DNA of 64,000 nt from Heterobasidion occidentale (GCA_039111635.1 JBCAQO010000014.1:2046001-2110000), one strand, 5' to 3'; positions 1 to 10,725 are shown, counted from the stretch's first letter. Made by a program: numbers and translations. Notes: generated by a model from the letters alone, not told the origin.

Positions 1-64
1 CCGCCGCCCCGCCGCCGCGCCCTTGCTCCTCACACCATCTGCCTCACATCGCCCCTTCTGCGCA

Positions 65-343
65 GATCGTCGAGGAGCTCGAGACAGGCTCGGAGACAAG
101 ATGGACGAGGTCCTCGACCACGTCCGCGCGTCCCTCTCCGACCCCTTGCCCTTGCCCGACCTCGACCTCGACCTCGACCCTGCACTTGCACCCGACCCCG
201 CCGGCCCAGCGCACCACGAGCACGAACGCGATAACGCGCAGTGGGAGCACGATGCGGCCGACGTCGACCTCGAGTTCGTCGACGCCGGCGAGGGCATGGG
301 CGTCGAGGGCGACCTCGACGTGGACGCGGACGACGACGACTGA
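65..343 (+). CDS. 3' end of an unidentified gene with a very acidic C-terminus (partial)
   Basis: A probable last exon follows a pyrimidine-rich acceptor ending in cag at 63-65 and runs to a TGA at 341-343. In this frame it encodes about 90 residues with a helical-looking stretch (DEVLDHVRASL), then Asp/Leu/Pro repeats (DLDLDLDP) and a tail ending in a run of Asp. The rest of the gene lies left of the window, so start, length and function cannot be seen. I chose this frame because the other open frame gives low-complexity Thr/Ser/Arg and runs into simple repeats. Acidic tails are common in nuclear and chaperone-like fungal proteins, but no domain is recognisable here. Confidence 0.45.
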   Translation, partial: DRRGARDRLGDKMDEVLDHVRASLSDPLPLPDLDLDLDPALAPDPAGPAHHEHERDNAQWEHDAADVDLEFVDAGEGMGVEGDLDVDADDDD

Positions 344-380
344 GCGCGGTGTCCCGCCCTCTCTACCCTCTCTTTTTCTG

Positions 381-404
381 TACGTGTACGTGTACGTGTA
401 CGTG
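381..404. repeat. (TACGTG)4 hexanucleotide microsatellite
   Basis: Four perfect copies of TACGTG directly after the stop of the first gene. The unit contains the palindrome ACGT, so the tract could also be a 3' UTR element, but there is no evidence for that. Confidence 0.9.
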
Positions 405-486
405 TATCACCGTATCTGTATCTGTACCGAATCAGCCGCCCGCGTCGCTGCATGCGAGCCCGCCGCGCGCGCCCCTTGGCAGACGG

Positions 487-508
487 ACTGCACTGCACTG
501 CACTGCAC
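487..508. repeat. (ACTGC)n pentanucleotide microsatellite
   Basis: Four ACTGC units plus a partial one, in non-coding DNA. Confidence 0.85.
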
Positions 509-677
509 CCCGACCGACCACGCACGCACAGCCTGCGCCGGTCCCGCCGCCCGCCCGCGCGCGACCGACCGACTTTTGCATCTCCGAGCGCATGACCCGT
601 CCACAGCTCCGCGCCGCGCGGACAGCGACGCGCGTGAACGCTCCACGCTCGACGCAAAGCTCTCAGCCCGTTCAGCT

Positions 678-711
678 CAGCCCAGCCCAGCCCAGCCCAG
701 CTCAGCTCAGC
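678..711. repeat. (CAGCC)n / (CAGCT)n pentanucleotide tract
   Basis: About five CAGCC-type units grade into CAGCT units, which suggests slippage followed by point change. Confidence 0.8.
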
Positions 712-1110
712 GCACTGCATTGCGTCCAAAGCGACGCGGCGGCCGCCCAGCTCAGAAACGGGACAGGGGCAGTATGATGCGGGGTGGGCTCCACCCTTCA
801 GCAGTGCCGAACGGCACAATGCGCAGCTTCTTTGAACGCACGAGCCGAGTCTGTGCAGTGTGCGAGCCTCGCGTCGTCCGCTTGGGAACGACAGGACAGC
901 GCGACGCGCCGACTGCGCGAACGTTGAACGTTGAGCGTTCGGGATCGCGGTCCCATCCAGCCTCGGGTTCGATTTTGCGTCGCTCCGCGTATCGTTGGAC
1001 GCGGCCGTGCGTCGGATGCTTGGCTGCGTGGCCGGATCCTGTCTTATTTGTTCAAGACGCGGCGCTGCTCGAGTATACGATACCTCGGCAGCGCTTCTGG
1101 AACTCTCCCA

Positions 1111-1136
1111 TGCCTGCCTGCCTGCCTGCCTGCCTG
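1111..1136. repeat. (TGCC)6 tetranucleotide microsatellite
   Basis: Six perfect TGCC units in the spacer. Confidence 0.9.
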
Positions 1137-1172
1137 TCGCCAGACCTTGGGCACCGATGGGTGAGGCGCGAA

Positions 1173-1185
1173 GGGGGGGGGGGGG
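1173..1185. repeat. Homopolymer G tract (13 G)
   Basis: A run of 13 G. Its length may be uncertain because homopolymers are prone to sequencing error. Confidence 0.85.
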
Positions 1186-1813
1186 TCGATGGGCGCGGTC
1201 CCTTGTATCACCTACTTACTGCGTGAAGCCTGCATGCGTATGTGTGCGAGCCTTTTTTCAAATGAAAAATGCATCTCTTCACGAACCAAACATAGATAAC
1301 GAGCTACGAGTGGCACGATGGTTCTATGTGTGAATAACAAAATATGACACCGGGGAGCGGACTGGGCGATCATGATACTCAGCGACGTTCCTTGTGTGGT
1401 AGAATTCCATTTCAAAGGATACAGCCATGATTTACTTTCACGATCCACGGTTCTCATTTTTCTTAGAAGAGATCATCGCGTTCGGTAATGATATTGGACT
1501 TACACGTCTCAAGAGGAGGCGATGGACATGATGAAGGAAGCGGTGCTAATTGTTACGAACGAAGAGATTGGCCTGGGGAAGATGGGATTATGTACAACCA
1601 GGCGTGGTAGCACCGAAATTTGGGGAAGGGGGATGCAGCACGTGAAGAGTAGATGATCTCGAGAACGGAAAGAAAAAAAGGGAGGAAAAGTCGAAGCTTG
1701 CCGAGGCGCGTCAACGCGCACGGCATAGCGTTCTAGTTCTTGGCCTTACGGCTATAGAGAGCGCACGATCGATGGGCGTCAGTTGGCAGGCAAGCAGACA
1801 GGTTTGGGGCCAC

Positions 1814-4144
1814 TCACTCGCTGGCTTTCACAGTCGCCGAGCCCAGCAACGAGGTGGGCGGACCGTCGTTGAGACAAGAGAGGGGGGCTCGTTTACGTGC
1901 AGATCCGCCCACCGCGACCGGGGAAGGGTTCGAGTCGACGGTTGCCTGCGGAGCCGCCTGTGTCGACACAGGCGGATTCAGAAGATGGTCGTCCCCGCCT
2001 TGGTGAAGCTTGCGTTGTCCGTCGCGTTGTCCGCCCCGCACCGCACACCTCTGTGCACCCGAACAACAGAACGTCAGCGCATGCGGTGTACACAGCTCTA
2101 CGGTTCTCCATTCGCACGCAGATCGAGACCGGTCACATACCTTGAACAGCTCGAAATCCTTGTTGAAGAGCGTCACGTGCGTCGAGTCGTCAAACAGGGT
2201 AGGGAACGAGCCACGCGCGCCCGCGTTCACGGCGAACCCGGTGCTCAGGTCGACACAGGCCTGCGCAGCGGCGGTCGCCGGCGACGCTCCCTGGTCGGCC
2301 TGCGCCGTGCCCGTGAGGTCCAGCTCGGCAAAGGTGTCCAAGTCGAGAAAAACGGTCGCCGAGAATATATCGCTGAAGAATTCGATTCCGAATTCGAGCT
2401 GAGGGAGGGCGAGACTGAGCGGGTTAGCGTTATTGCTGAGACCGCGTCGTGCGTACAGATGGGATGATGTGGGCCGCCACTTTGACCTCACCCTGCAGGG
2501 TCTCGCTCGTGGAGAGAGAGAAATCTGGACAAGGGACAGGGGGCGTCACCGACTGTCGTGCATAATGGCTCGGATCGGCACGTACTGGTGTCTGCTGGCG
2601 CGAAATCGCCATGGCTGTCGCCTTGATCAGGCGGGAAAACTAAGAGTCCGTTCTTAATGCTATACGCCAGGTCGACTTTCATGTCAAGACTAAGCTCGAA
2701 GCCGGCCGTGAGCTGCGCGTTCAGGTTCAATGAAGGCCCAAGAGTGAAGAAACTGTATTAAATTATCTTTATGACAAAATTCAATGGTCCATGAAGATGG
2801 TGCGCACGTACCCTGGGAATTCGAAACCAGGTAATGCAAGCTCAAGCAGCGGGATGAGGCCCGAATCAAAATCGCCGCCAACATCTGCGAACACATCTAG
2901 AGTGCTGTCCAGATCGAAGTCAAGCCCTGTTGTCCCAACGCCGGTACATCTCAAATGAGTCACGTTCAAGTCAAAAGATGAACAATGAGTCGCACCTGCA
3001 ATGATAGCGAAATTAGAGAGATCCGGTGGACTTATGGTCCCCGCCGCGACAAGCTTGACATCTACAAAGGCGTGTGCTTTCGCCTGCACACCGACGCTCA
3101 CGGACGCAGTAAAATCGGCTGGGACAAATTTGTTTGCGGGGCAGGAGATTTCGCGGTTGAAAATTTCGAAAGACTCGTCGACATCGATCGGCAACTGGGT
3201 TCCAAATGTCTTGTTGAACTCTACGTTGTATCAGTATAGAGAAAGGTAAGCAATGGTATGCATAGGAGCAAAGTGACGAACTTGTATCAATAAACGCAGA
3301 CCGGAAAGCTCCAGCGGTAGAGTTGGAAGAGAGACGATGATGCTGATGCTTTCTGGAATAGATAAAATCGCCACTGGTGTGAGGATCTCTTTTGGAAAGC
3401 ATTACGTTGTGCATGCTGCTCTGTGTCACGGTGGAGTTATCGTTTGCGAGGTCCGAGGTTGAGCCTTGGACTAAAAGAGACCGTGCCTTTTCTATAATGA
3501 GAAGAAAAGTCCCTCAGCCATGCGTATCATGAAAACCACAGGATTCACTCACTTGGCAGGATCTATTTTCGCGAAGTCAGTGTCTAGTCTGCAAGCGAAG
3601 ACAGTGGGTCTGCCAGCCCCAATAACGAGATTTTCCTCGACTGAGATCGGGAGAGATTGGTCTTCTGGCGTCCACCATCGCACGACACGTGCGAAAGGCA
3701 TCTTGCACTGCGGGCTAGATCCATGACAAGCACAAGTCAAGTAGGATTGAACACGCACGCTTTGCGGCAAGCGGACAATGATGTCCTGTGCACCGCTGTC
3801 GATGATGTGATTGCAGTCCGCTTTGTCGTCGAGGCAGACAAGACGTATGTCCTGCTTCATCTCGTCTGGGTTACAATCTAAAATGTGCCATCCCGCGGCC
3901 GGGGTGACGTCGGATATAGCATTGGGCGCGCCCCACTGGTGATCCAGTGTGTCAACTTCCTGATACAAAAGGGGGAGAGAGGAGAACGCACAATTTTCAG
4001 GGTCGCGACTTTCGCCCCGTCTGGCAGAATCTTGTCGTAGGTGCACACTCCATGCACGCAAGGAACATCCCACGACTGAACCGCGAAGGCGCGGAATGCG
4101 GAGAGGAAGAAAATCACGCTCACGAAGAGCGCGCTCTGCATCAT
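1814..4144 (-). CDS. Secreted basidiomycete protein of unknown function (multi-exon)
   Basis: The start is the first of two ATGs at 4144. Residues 1 to about 22 form a signal peptide (MMQSALFVSV...AFRAFA). Conserved landmarks follow, which I recall from uncharacterised secreted basidiomycete proteins: WDVPCVHGVCTYD, then after an intron (3991-3960) AISDVTPAAGW, IRLVCLDD and MPFARVVRWWTPEDQS. Further on come FNKTFGTQLPIDVD, LPGFEFPG, FTLGPSLNLNAQL, VAAHIIPS and ATVFLDLD. Introns resolve cleanly near 2811-2755 and at two later sites of 61 and 58 bp, which keep one frame to near the end. One junction near 3370-3400 does not join cleanly: the KRDP segment and the LTPVAILSIPE segment lie in different frames. 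After the donor at 2140 the C-terminal exon is also uncertain; the longest open choice ends at 1814. Function is unknown; secretion is inferred from the signal peptide. A TATA box lies at 4252-4257. Confidence 0.7.
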
Positions 4145-4251
4145 CTCAGGAGGATAGAGCAAAGCAAGGTCGGGGGTATGTGCACACAGGCCAGGAACTG
4201 AGGAGTAGATGGTTGAGATGATGGCAATACGACATCAGCCATCGACGCACC

Positions 4252-4257
4252 TTTATA
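4252..4257 (-). promoter_or_regulatory. TATA box of the secreted-protein gene
   Basis: TATAAA on the minus strand, 108 bp upstream of the ATG at 4144. Confidence 0.6.
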
Positions 4258-6400
4258 TGCTCAAGTCCTCGAGGAAAAGTAACGATAGTCACCCCTCTCT
4301 TGATAAATTATTTCTGTGGAATCGCTTAATTCTGCAGCACTGTTGCGATGCTTCACCTCCTTCACATACGTTTGATACCAGCCATCCAGCTGAGATCGGG
4401 GAACATTCCGTACGAATATTCCAACGCGTAGAAACAGCCGTGAAGGAATGAATATTGTATCATCGATATCTACACAGCCGTCATTGTGAATCGATGAACA
4501 GGTCACCGGCCACCGTCTATGATCAGAAGTCGAGCCAGAATTTTTCGGAAGCGTGGTGCCAGAGTAGCTGCCACGCTGCAAGTCAAACTTGGTCAGTGCA
4601 CCTACCTCGTCGCTTCTGCATCGGGATCATACTTCCAGAAGGTAGCAACATGGAGATTGCATGTCGGCTCTCGATCGGACGGATGAGAAGTCGAGATGGC
4701 CCAGTAATGTCAAGGCCTTTGACCCGGCCCACCCCAGAAGAAACCTGCCCAATGATGCAGTCGTATTGTCGAGACCGCTGAAAGCCCGTAAATATCAGTA
4801 CAGCGAGCCAAGGGCACAAGGATCATACGAGTCCCAAAGCAAGGCGGAAGAAAATTACGGCGCGATTTCCACTCAAACTGACTTATCACTGGAATCGATG
4901 TTAGCGCCGCCACACGTTAGTCGCACCCTCGTCCCTGAGAGCAAAGATGTGCCCTCCATCGCTGCTTCTTCTTCGCCTACATCGCCTATCAACACGCTCC
5001 TGATAGATCCATTCCATCAGTGTGGAGATCATCGAGAACTGAACTTACGCGTAGGCCGTGTGGTCTCGATGCAAACTCGGACTCATCATATGCTGTAAAC
5101 CACTTTTATACCAAATGTTTGTGCACTGAGTGACATGGGGAGCCTGTCATGTAGATATAACGCGCCGAATGGGTTGAGCATATAATGTGCGTCGAAAGAG
5201 GGAGGCAATGTACGTTAAATGGAGAAGCAAAAGCTGGACGAAGACGCAGGGATAGGCAGGGATACTAGGAGAAGGAGTGATTGTGACTGCTTGTGACAGA
5301 AATGCCGTTGCTTGCCGCTTGGTTCCCGCCTTCCACTGATTTGGCTCGCAGTCATCGCCCGCTGCCACCAGACATGATCTCAAAGCCTTAGCACAACAGG
5401 GCTGCTTGCGCGTCTCAGGTTCGAACTTTTTTCCGCATATAATCACATCGCCATCCTAGCACGATGCTGCGTTCATCTCTTCTTCGGTATCGCCCGAGTC
5501 GTTCCTGCACCTTCCTTCCTCTTTTTTGCGCCCAATTCGGCACCGACTACAATCGATATATGCAAAGCGCCCCCGGATCACAAATAAAGCTACAAGGCTC
5601 TTGTGATAGGGGAAATCATCGCTGGACAAAACGTGGGTGCGTACGGCTCCGCCTTTGCGCACTGAATACTACTCATTTTAGTATAAGTCTACCGAGGGCG
5701 CTGTCAGCTCCGTCTGGGTAGACATGCAAGTGGATCATCGCCACGTACATGGCGGTGCTATAGTCCTCGCTGACTCCGCCCATCGGACACGCCCCGCACA
5801 TGCTTGGACTAGCGCGATTTTACTCGCATTCCAATCAGAGCCGACGTGCATATGTCCATCCGAGGCTGCACACAGAGGTACCTACGCCCAGTGACTTTCT
5901 AAGAGAAACAATCATCACTGCAGTTACTCACAAGCGCTCAGAGATAGCCAGTGAGCTCAGACCGTTATTGCGAGGCAGGTGATGCAGAGAAGCCACCCCT
6001 CTTTCGGTAGGCATCTCGAGCGTTGTCCCGCTTTCCATGCAGGCTGTCAGGATATTTCATCTATGTTGGAGACATATTTTGAACTCTGCTCTTCGTTGAG
6101 TAGGCGTAGTGTTGATGGTTTTTTCTATTCGCTTTCAAGACAGCAGACCTACCCAACCATTATACATGTTGCAGGCGTTATGCCTCCAATCTGGTCCGTA
6201 ACCTAACGAGTACCATGCGGAACGACCCTTTCCTCAGATGACTGTCCAACATTTCGAACAAGTATCCGAAAAGAGTAGCCGTTCTTCCTCCGATCCTCAC
6301 AATAAGTAGCCCCCCTCCTCCAAGTGTATGTGTACCTCAGTGCGTTCCTTTCCACTTGACTTTCCAGCGATACCATGCCATTCGCATCTGCGATCTTACA
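4258..6400. other. Gene-poor region without a confident gene
   Basis: Open frames on both strands are short, overlap each other and match no family I know. The longest stretches (plus strand about 4661-5098, minus strand about 4261-4900) have no motif, and splicing them gave no consistent product. It may hold decayed genes: it sits directly upstream of the clear pseudogene at 6470-7268. Confidence 0.5.
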
Positions 6401-6469
6401 CGTCGCTATGCAAGTTGGTCAATCAGTGTCAGCTCCACTTGTCGATCACGGAGTGCATTTAGCTCCAAT

Positions 6470-7268
6470 TGTCGACAATCCATCTATCTGCAACGACCTT
6501 CAACATTGCACAACAATCTGGATATCACTTGAGGAACTGTAGGCACAATCATCCTATGCACATGGTCTCGCATCCTAGTGTTCCGCCGCGCAATTCGGAG
6601 GGGATAGAACGACAATGGTGTCAAATAAAGCTTCTCCTGCTCGCATTGATAGCATCAGAGCTTATCGCAGGGTGGGCAATGATGGAATGGTTAGATGCTC
6701 GCTACCTATCAAAGCAGGCTGGTGAGTCTCTCGATACTATGCGGTGAGACAAGTCATTGACAATCAAAACCACCGGGAATCACCATGACACAGAGCTTCT
6801 TTGTGCTTATGGGCGGACTCGTGGTCAAAGACCGTGTACTACTTCCTGATGGTGTTTCTCCACGAGTTCTTTGCCACGCCAAGGTGGAGGAGGTCAAAGA
6901 CAAGAGCAAAACCAGTATGCTTCAGACAGTCATATTCTTTGTCCAAATCATATGGTTCGCGACTCGCGCTCGCAAGTAGCGCAAAGTCTTGTCACCACCG
7001 AACTGGACATTGTGACTGTCGCATTTGTTTGAATGAATATTGCGTCGTCAATGCTCTGACTTAATAAATTCGTGGAATGTGTCATTTCCCTGAGGACACC
7101 CGGATCAGCGCGGCGAGCATTGCAGCAGACCTCTTAGGATGGGCAAGTCGGTTTTGGTTCCCATCTCATCTGGAAGAGATTCTGTGGCACGTCGCCGCCT
7201 TCATAATCACCATACTGCCCTTTCCTGCGTTGAAATTCCTCAGCATCCAGGCTTGCTATCTAAAGTAG
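6470..7268 (+). pseudogene. Decayed basidiomycete multi-spanning membrane protein gene
   Basis: Successive pieces match, in order, a large uncharacterised membrane family of mushroom fungi that I recognise by motif. Visible pieces are CNDLQHC near 6489-6510, IILCTW, SHPSVPPRN, KLLLLALIASELIAGWAMMEW (6630-6692), then MTQSFFVLMGGLVVKD (6785-6832). EEVKDKSK, VIFFVQIIWF, then AQSLVTTELDIVTVAF (6978-7027) and FPSHLEEILWHVAAFIITI (7158-7215) follow. The pieces fall in different frames. A TAG interrupts the frame after CNDLQHC, a small deletion splits CTW from SHPSV, TAG ends the VQIIWF piece just before AQSLV, and a TGA follows AQSLV...AF where the family has a residue. Introns do not explain these breaks. 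The order of parts is intact, so this is a recent loss of one member. It is most likely not translated into a working protein. Confidence 0.7.
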
Positions 7269-7916
7269 AAGCCAGCCTAGCTGAACGAGCAGGGGCTAGT
7301 CGCAGCATCAATTCTCTTGCTTTCTGCTTTGTTATACGCTGTTGCTCGAGTTACGCTGCTCGTGCCCGCACTCCTATTCTCGCTGCGTCCACATATCCCC
7401 TTGTCAATTCGGACATATAGCCACTTATGAACTAGTCGCAATGCATAGCATGATACATATGACATATCAGAGCGCTGGTGAGCAGTGGATTCCGATCGTT
7501 CGGCGTCGTGGAAGAATCGCGACCTTGCAAGACTAGCTATATCTGAATCCGTGCGCGTTTGCGAACTTGGGTACATTTGGGTTGAACACCGACGCGCCAA
7601 GAACCCCGCAATCTCATCTCGGATTTCCGACGCCGCCATTTTACGATACTCATCTGTTTAAGGTTTGTTGGACACTCAAGTTGTTTCAAAGTCCTATGTC
7701 AGGGGAGCCTCATGACGGGACGTCGGCATCTCTACGGTAATCGTATTGCTAACTGATGTTGTTGAGTTGCAGATTCGCGGTGATGGATTGTAGACATCTT
7801 TAAATCCGATATCGAGCTGACTATGAGCTGGATATTGACTATGACATCCAGGTTCACGGGTTACAGGTAGTACATGGAGCAAGGCATAGACAGCATAAGG
7901 ACGTTGTTCATGCGAA
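7269..7916. other. Spacer, nothing recognised
   Basis: Only short overlapping open frames. It forms the 3' flanks of the pseudogene (plus strand) and the repeat peptide gene (minus strand). Confidence 0.5.
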
Positions 7917-8539
7917 TTATTTGGTGATGTAGCAGCTGCGAAATTTCAAGGTCAGAGGCAAATATTATATGGCAAAGGTTTGAGGGGTTGACGTACATAT
8001 AGTGGCCATCGCAGGCGTTCGGGTGGCCTTTGGTGCTACCATAATTGAGGCGCTGTTTACAGGAGCGGAATTGGCAGTTGCACGAGAGCGGACAGTAAGA
8101 GTCAGTATTCTTACCCAGCGGTCGCCTTCATCGACAAAGTCATCGGGGTTACCCAAGGAAACATCGTCATGGGCAGCGCCATTCCGATAAATGTCTAGTG
8201 TGAAGGACATGATAAGGGACCTCCAAGCGAAGGAGAATTGGCAGAGACGTGTTCTCACAGCAGATGTATGACCCAGGACAGGCGTTGGGGTGGCCTTTGG
8301 TGCTACCGTAGTTGACCTTGAAGCGGTTCCCTTGGTCCGTGACGAGGTCAGGGTTTCCGAAAGATGTCTCTCTCTTAGCCAGCTGGACAGAGGAAAGACA
8401 AGGGTGAGGCTGCGAAGCTTGAAAGCGGCGAGGGAAAAGTGCCTACAATATCGGAGGACCCTTCGGCAGGCATGGGGTTGGCCATGACAAGCTGAGCAGC
8501 CGCGAAGACGGCGGTGATGAAGCTGGCGGTGAACATCAT
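7917..8539 (-). CDS. Secreted protein with two 36-residue tandem repeats and a Kex2-type site
   Basis: Five exons splice cleanly: 8539-8447, 8382-8259, 8194-8115, 8052-7997 and 7935-7917, with introns of 61-64 bp. They give 372 coding bases, 123 residues and a TAA at 7917-7919. Residues 1 to about 20 are a signal peptide (MMFTASFITAVFAAAQLVMA). A short pro-segment ends in LAKR (32-35), a Kex2-type cleavage site. Two repeats follow, at residues 40-75 and 87-122, each starting GNPD, sharing NYGSTKGHPNAC and ending YICYI; 25 of 36 positions are identical. Each repeat holds two cysteines seven residues apart or fewer (AC-x5-C). There is no KR or RR between the repeats, so cleavage would release one two-domain product rather than separate peptides. 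I know no named family with this motif. An extracellular effector-like or signalling role is inference only. A TATA box lies 88 bp upstream. Confidence 0.8.
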
Positions 8540-8626
8540 TGTATCTGGTCGATACTGGGAGAAGTAGAGAGCTTAGTCGATAAGGACGCAAGGAATGCTG
8601 AAGGATGTGAAGAGACCTACTCCCCC

Positions 8627-8633
8627 TTTTATA
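8627..8633 (-). promoter_or_regulatory. TATA box of the repeat-protein gene
   Basis: TATAAAA on the minus strand, 88 bp upstream of the ATG at 8539. Confidence 0.65.
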
Positions 8634-9825
8634 CTGTTCTCGACCAAGATGTTACCAATAAAATGCTGTCAAAGGACCATCAGAGACGAACGCATGTCCT
8701 GCCTCACGCAGCTGCTGTAATGGAAGTAATACTGTAACGCTCGTGGAAGATGAAACGGTTTAGGTTTTGCAGAAGAGGAAACCCATTTTACCTTGTTCGC
8801 CGCTGACCATTGAGTTCATCCTCGATGCCGTGCTCTTTGCTAAATCCGGCCTTCGCTGGCGCCAACACTGACAGATGGATATGCTTCGAGCGCTGGATGA
8901 TTTAGAATAATGGAAAGTTATCTCCCAATCGGTCCCAAAGACGCCTCGGCATGGCACAGCTCACGCTGGAATGAAGTGTTGGGCTGATTTATTGACGAGG
9001 CCCCAATGCCAAGACTGTGCTACTTACCGACCTTTCCAAGTGGGGTTAATAGCGTGATTGCATCACAGTCATAGGGCTCTCTGCACGACATTTTCAGGGT
9101 TGCTTCAGTGCGCCAGTTTCAACGGTCTGAGTTGCAGTCCGAGGCTCACCTACTCATTCGATCTAGTCTTCACAAGTCGTAGGGCATCACAGTCCGCGAA
9201 GGTAAGCATGTACATATTATCGATCATGCCGCAAGGTTGCCAGTCGTTCCGGGTGTCCAAGATGTGATGACAAGTAATAAGACGCCCAGAATTATAGGAC
9301 GCGCACGATGCCCTCCGTCGTGTTATTTCGATGCAAAGCCATATGCGCCCTTGAGATGATATTTGTACCACATAAGCGTGTACACTTCTTCGTCGCTGTG
9401 TTAGTCTGGCGAGGCCGACAGCGCGCTGCGCGTGTTTGTCAGTGCCGTTGTGCACCATAAATGGATCCACAAGATGCTGATTGAGGTAAGTATCTCGAAC
9501 TAAAAAAGTCTTGAGCCAGATTCGTCTTGGTTTTGTGTTACGATCACTGTTGACTGGCGCTGAAGTGCCGTCACCCTTCATCGGCCTGCGACTACTATGC
9601 CTGGAGTCCTGGACCAGCGTTGAATAGGGTCGAGCGGCTGGCCCTAGGTTTCACCCCGGGCCTGGTCAGACACCGTGAGAATGCTCGCCACGTGGGGAGT
9701 CCTCAGCCGCGTCTTTCTCCAGACCGAGTGCGCTTGACAGAACACGGTCGACCGCGAACGTCTTGAGGTGTGTCCTGACCATTGGCCATAGGCAGAAAAA
9801 CACTCAACCACCGATAACATCGCAG
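8634..9825. other. Intergenic stretch, nothing recognised
   Basis: It lies between two divergent genes and so must hold both promoters. A 143-codon minus-strand open frame (9150-9581) has no recognisable motif, and I do not call it a gene. Confidence 0.5.
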
Positions 9826-10725
9826 ATGAGTGCGAGTGTTGTGCGAAAAGCAACCGCGCAGACCACCGGACGGTCCCTGCGTCCAACTCGCCGCGCACCG
9901 CCGATTCGCAAACCCTTGAAGCACACCCCCACCGGCCTCCCAATACCTCACGTCAAGATCGTCGTCCGCGACCCGCACCCCAGCCGCCTCGCCAGCCACT
10001 ACTACACCACTCTCCAAGATGACCTCCTCTACCTGACCTACAAGCACGAGTCGGGCCCGCGCCCAGCACCACGCAACATTCGCCTCACATACGACCCCGA
10101 GGACCCGTACACGAAGCTGCGCAACAACCCTCCCGTGGGAGGCTCGCAGTTCGGCCGCAAGCCCGCGCCGCCGACGACAGCAGACAACGTCGTGCGCCTC
10201 GAGCGCATCCAGCTGCACTCCATGATCAAAGAGGCCCTCGTCAGCCGGCAGAACCTGCTCGGGCCCATCATGGCCTTCCGCGCGCTCTCGGGGGAGACGG
10301 AGCGGGGCGGGGGCCAGCACGCGGTGGACGGCGTCCAGATCGTGAGAGGTGTGAAGACGGTCGGCGGATGGGTGCGTCCCGGGCTTCCCGTCGGCGTCAA
10401 GGTCGACCTCAAGGGCCCGAACATGTGGGAGTTCCTCGGCTCGCTGACTGAGTTCGTCCTCCCGCGCCTGCGCGAGTTCCACGGGATCAGCATGCCCCCC
10501 GCCTCGCACTCCATGCGCACGCCCAGCGGCGTCTCCGGCGTCGTCTCGTTCGGCCTCCCGCCAGAAGCCATGGGCCTCTTCCCCCAGATCGAGGTCAACC
10601 TCGACTCGTATCCCAAGTCGTACGGCATGCACATCCACTTCATCACCAACGCGACCGGCGAGGGCGCACAAAACAAGGCTCGGCAGCTGCTCTCTGGCTT
10701 CCAGATTCCGTTTGCCCGGAAGTAG
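9826..10725 (+). CDS. MRPL7: Mitochondrial large-subunit ribosomal protein uL5m (L5/MRPL7)
   Basis: A single-exon gene of 299 residues. The first in-frame ATG is at 9826 (MSASVVRKATAQ); upstream codons in the same frame have no ATG. Residues 1 to about 35 are rich in Arg, Ser, Thr and Ala with no acidic residue, which fits a mitochondrial targeting sequence. The middle and C-terminal part match the L5 fold: LLGPIMAFRALSGE, GVQIVRGVKTVGGWVRPGLPVG, LTEFVLPRLREFHGI and a C-terminal PKSYGMHIHFITNA segment. In the mitoribosome this protein helps form the central protuberance and contacts 5S-like rRNA or tRNA regions. An intron-free structure is unusual in this window. It converges with the septation kinase gene, with 370 bp between the two stop codons. 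Confidence 0.92.
   Translation: MSASVVRKATAQTTGRSLRPTRRAPPIRKPLKHTPTGLPIPHVKIVVRDPHPSRLASHYYTTLQDDLLYLTYKHESGPRPAPRNIRLTYDPEDPYTKLRNNPPVGGSQFGRKPAPPTTADNVVRLERIQLHSMIKEALVSRQNLLGPIMAFRALSGETERGGGQHAVDGVQIVRGVKTVGGWVRPGLPVGVKVDLKGPNMWEFLGSLTEFVLPRLREFHGISMPPASHSMRTPSGVSGVVSFGLPPEAMGLFPQIEVNLDSYPKSYGMHIHFITNATGEGAQNKARQLLSGFQIPFARK

Larger units (their letters stand above)
344..1813. other. Intergenic spacer rich in microsatellites
   Basis: No convincing coding region is visible. Open frames here are low-complexity (Tyr-Val or Ser-Pro-Ala runs) produced by simple repeats. The stretch holds at least five short tandem repeats clustered between about 380 and 1185, then a more AT-rich part without landmarks. 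It probably carries the 3' flanks of the two convergent neighbours. Confidence 0.6.

Noticed and set aside
186..1226. 346-codon plus-strand open frame
   Set aside because: Made of simple repeats (Tyr-Val, Ser-Pro-Ala-Gln runs) from microsatellites; no domain, and it overlaps the better acidic frame.
4258..5100. Possible gene on either strand between the secreted protein and 5100
   Set aside because: Pieces such as LHHWAGFFWGG on the minus strand look interesting, but no splice pattern gave a continuous product and no family matched.
9703..10671. 322-codon minus-strand open frame
   Set aside because: Antisense shadow of the uL5m gene, whose protein match is unambiguous.
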